Assembly (NCBI GenBank): GCA_021647805.1
Contig: JAKITZ010000161.1
Coordinates: forward strand, 1 to 5,829
Source: Robiginitomaculum sp.
GTDB lineage: Bacteria > Pseudomonadota > Alphaproteobacteria > Caulobacterales > Maricaulaceae
Direction of reading: 5' to 3'
DNA: 5,829 bases
In this document: one piece after another, positions 5,041-5,829 of the stretch
Numbering within the stretch: position 1 is the stretch's first letter
Layout: every line of letters begins with the position of its first letter
The notes under the pieces: generated by a model
What the model was told of the DNA's origin: nothing
Database searches by the model: none
The model's input: only the letters and a program-made list of their open reading frames with translations
Position numbers and translations under genes: made by a program

Positions 5041-5826
5041 TTAATCTACAGTTCTTGTATCAGTATCAATAAAATCAACATGAAACTCGCCATCTGCTGG
5101 TTCATCATCAATCGGCAATAAGTTATCCATATCACTATCTGATGATGGCATTGGAACCTCAAAGTCGGCTGGAATACGGCTGTCCAGTAGGCCTGCAGCT
5201 TTTAATTCATCTTTGCCCGGTAAGTCTTCGATACGTTCCAATGAGAAATGCGCCAAGAAACCATCAGTAGTGCCCCATGTTACTGGTCGCCCCGGAGTTC
5301 GCCGCCGGCCACGTAAACCAACCCAATCCAACTGCATCAGCAAGTCCAGCGTGCCACGGGAAACTGCAACTCCGCGCACCTCTTCAATTTCTGCTCTGGT
5401 GACGGGTTGATGATAGGCAATGATAGAAAGTGTTTCTAGGGCTGCATTGGATAATTTCTTTGGCTCATCGCGCTCGTCAATCAGTATAGCCATTAGATCA
5501 GGAGCAGTTTGCAGTCGCCATTTATCGGCGACCATAACCAAGTTGATACCGCGTTCTGCATATTCGGCCTGCATTCGTGCCAGTAACGCATTGCAGTCCA
5601 CGCCATCTGGCATTCTGGCGATGATGCTTTGCATATCCAGCGGCTCATTGGCCGCAAACATCAATGCCTCAATCATACGCATTTGTGGGTCTGTTTGCGG
5701 TTGTGGTGTGTCCGATTGCATCTGCTTTGCTCGCTGGGCTAGGCTTTTAACTGCGGCTTCGATAGCGTCCAGCGTTGGATTGCTCTTATCACTCATTATT
5801 GGTGCCTGTTGATTTTGTTGCATCAT
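5041..5826 (-). CDS. scpB: segregation and condensation protein ScpB (start at window edge uncertain)
   Basis: This cytoplasmic subunit of the SMC-ScpA-ScpB condensin dimerises and binds ScpA to control the SMC ring in chromosome segregation. From ATG 5826 it has 261 residues. The core has two winged-helix domains, about 49-115 (M-I-E-A-L-M-F-A-A-N-E-P-L) and 126-195. The second carries the family hallmark A-A-L-E-T-L-S-I-I-A-Y-H-Q-P-V-T-R-A-E-I (128-147) and R-G-V-A-V-S-R-G-T-L. It ends with an acidic, disordered-looking tail (225-261). Start choices are ATG 5826, ATG 5823, or M11 (5796), the last with an AGG 9 bases before it. The frame stays open to the window edge, so it could begin further upstream. 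The shifted frame reads TGA overlapping the first ATG, as in an ATGA junction with a preceding scpA, which would support 5826. Function is sure; the start is not. Confidence 0.93.
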   Translation of the reverse strand: MMQQNQQAPIMSDKSNPTLDAIEAAVKSLAQRAKQMQSDTPQPQTDPQMRMIEALMFAANEPLDMQSIIARMPDGVDCNALLARMQAEYAERGINLVMVADKWRLQTAPDLMAILIDERDEPKKLSNAALETLSIIAYHQPVTRAEIEEVRGVAVSRGTLDLLMQLDWVGLRGRRRTPGRPVTWGTTDGFLAHFSLERIEDLPGKDELKAAGLLDSRIPADFEVPMPSSDSDMDNLLPIDDEPADGEFHVDFIDTDTRTVD

Positions 5827-5829
5827 TGC

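Noticed and set aside
4513..5121. 202-codon plus-strand frame opposite tatB, tatA and the scpB end
   Set aside because: It is antisense to three well-supported genes and its Ser/Ile/Asn-rich product resembles no known protein.

Overview
The window looks like chromosomal DNA from an alphaproteobacterium of moderate GC content. The main evidence is the minus-strand order scpB-tatA-tatB-tatC and the TatA hinge followed by R-G-K-I-S, both typical of that class. The exact order or genus cannot be fixed from the sequence. There is no ribosomal RNA, CRISPR array, transposase or integrase gene.

Left part, plus strand (1-1971): the C-terminal part of a 4-aminobutyrate aminotransferase (gabT, cut by the window edge), followed 4 bp later by a complete succinate-semialdehyde dehydrogenase (gabD). 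Together they form the GABA shunt, taking 4-aminobutyrate to succinate semialdehyde and then to succinate. A cofactor-site Glu suggests that the dehydrogenase prefers NAD+ to NADP+.

Middle part, plus strand (1972-3193): a 414-bp gene-free stretch with several TTGACA hexamers, then a two-gene unit. It consists of an ArsR-type winged-helix repressor and, overlapping it by 11 bp, an SRPBCC/AHSA1-type ligand-binding protein. The promoter just before the repressor carries a strong dyad (ACATGCA-N10-TGCATGT) lying between and overlapping the -35 and -10 boxes. This is the arrangement expected for autorepression. Its -10 box runs into the first ATG, so the transcript may be leaderless and begin at the second ATG.

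Convergence zone (3194-3407): a near-perfect long palindrome built from five copies of the 9-mer ATTACGGTG (two direct, three inverted) lies between the SRPBCC gene and the oppositely oriented tRNA gene. A 15-bp sequence formed by the 3' end and trailer of the tRNA recurs in inverted orientation at 2112-2126, so the ArsR/SRPBCC unit sits between two inverted 15-mers.

Right part, minus strand (3408-5829): tRNA-Ser(CGA), then, read right to left, scpB, tatA, tatB and tatC. The three Tat genes encode a complete twin-arginine translocase for folded proteins. ScpB is a partner of the SMC condensin in chromosome segregation. The right edge of the window cuts just at or before the scpB start, where a possible ATGA overlap hints at scpA upstream.

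Most of the window is ordinary. The parts worth a second look are the repressor operator, the palindrome, and the tRNA-end inverted repeat around the small regulatory module.
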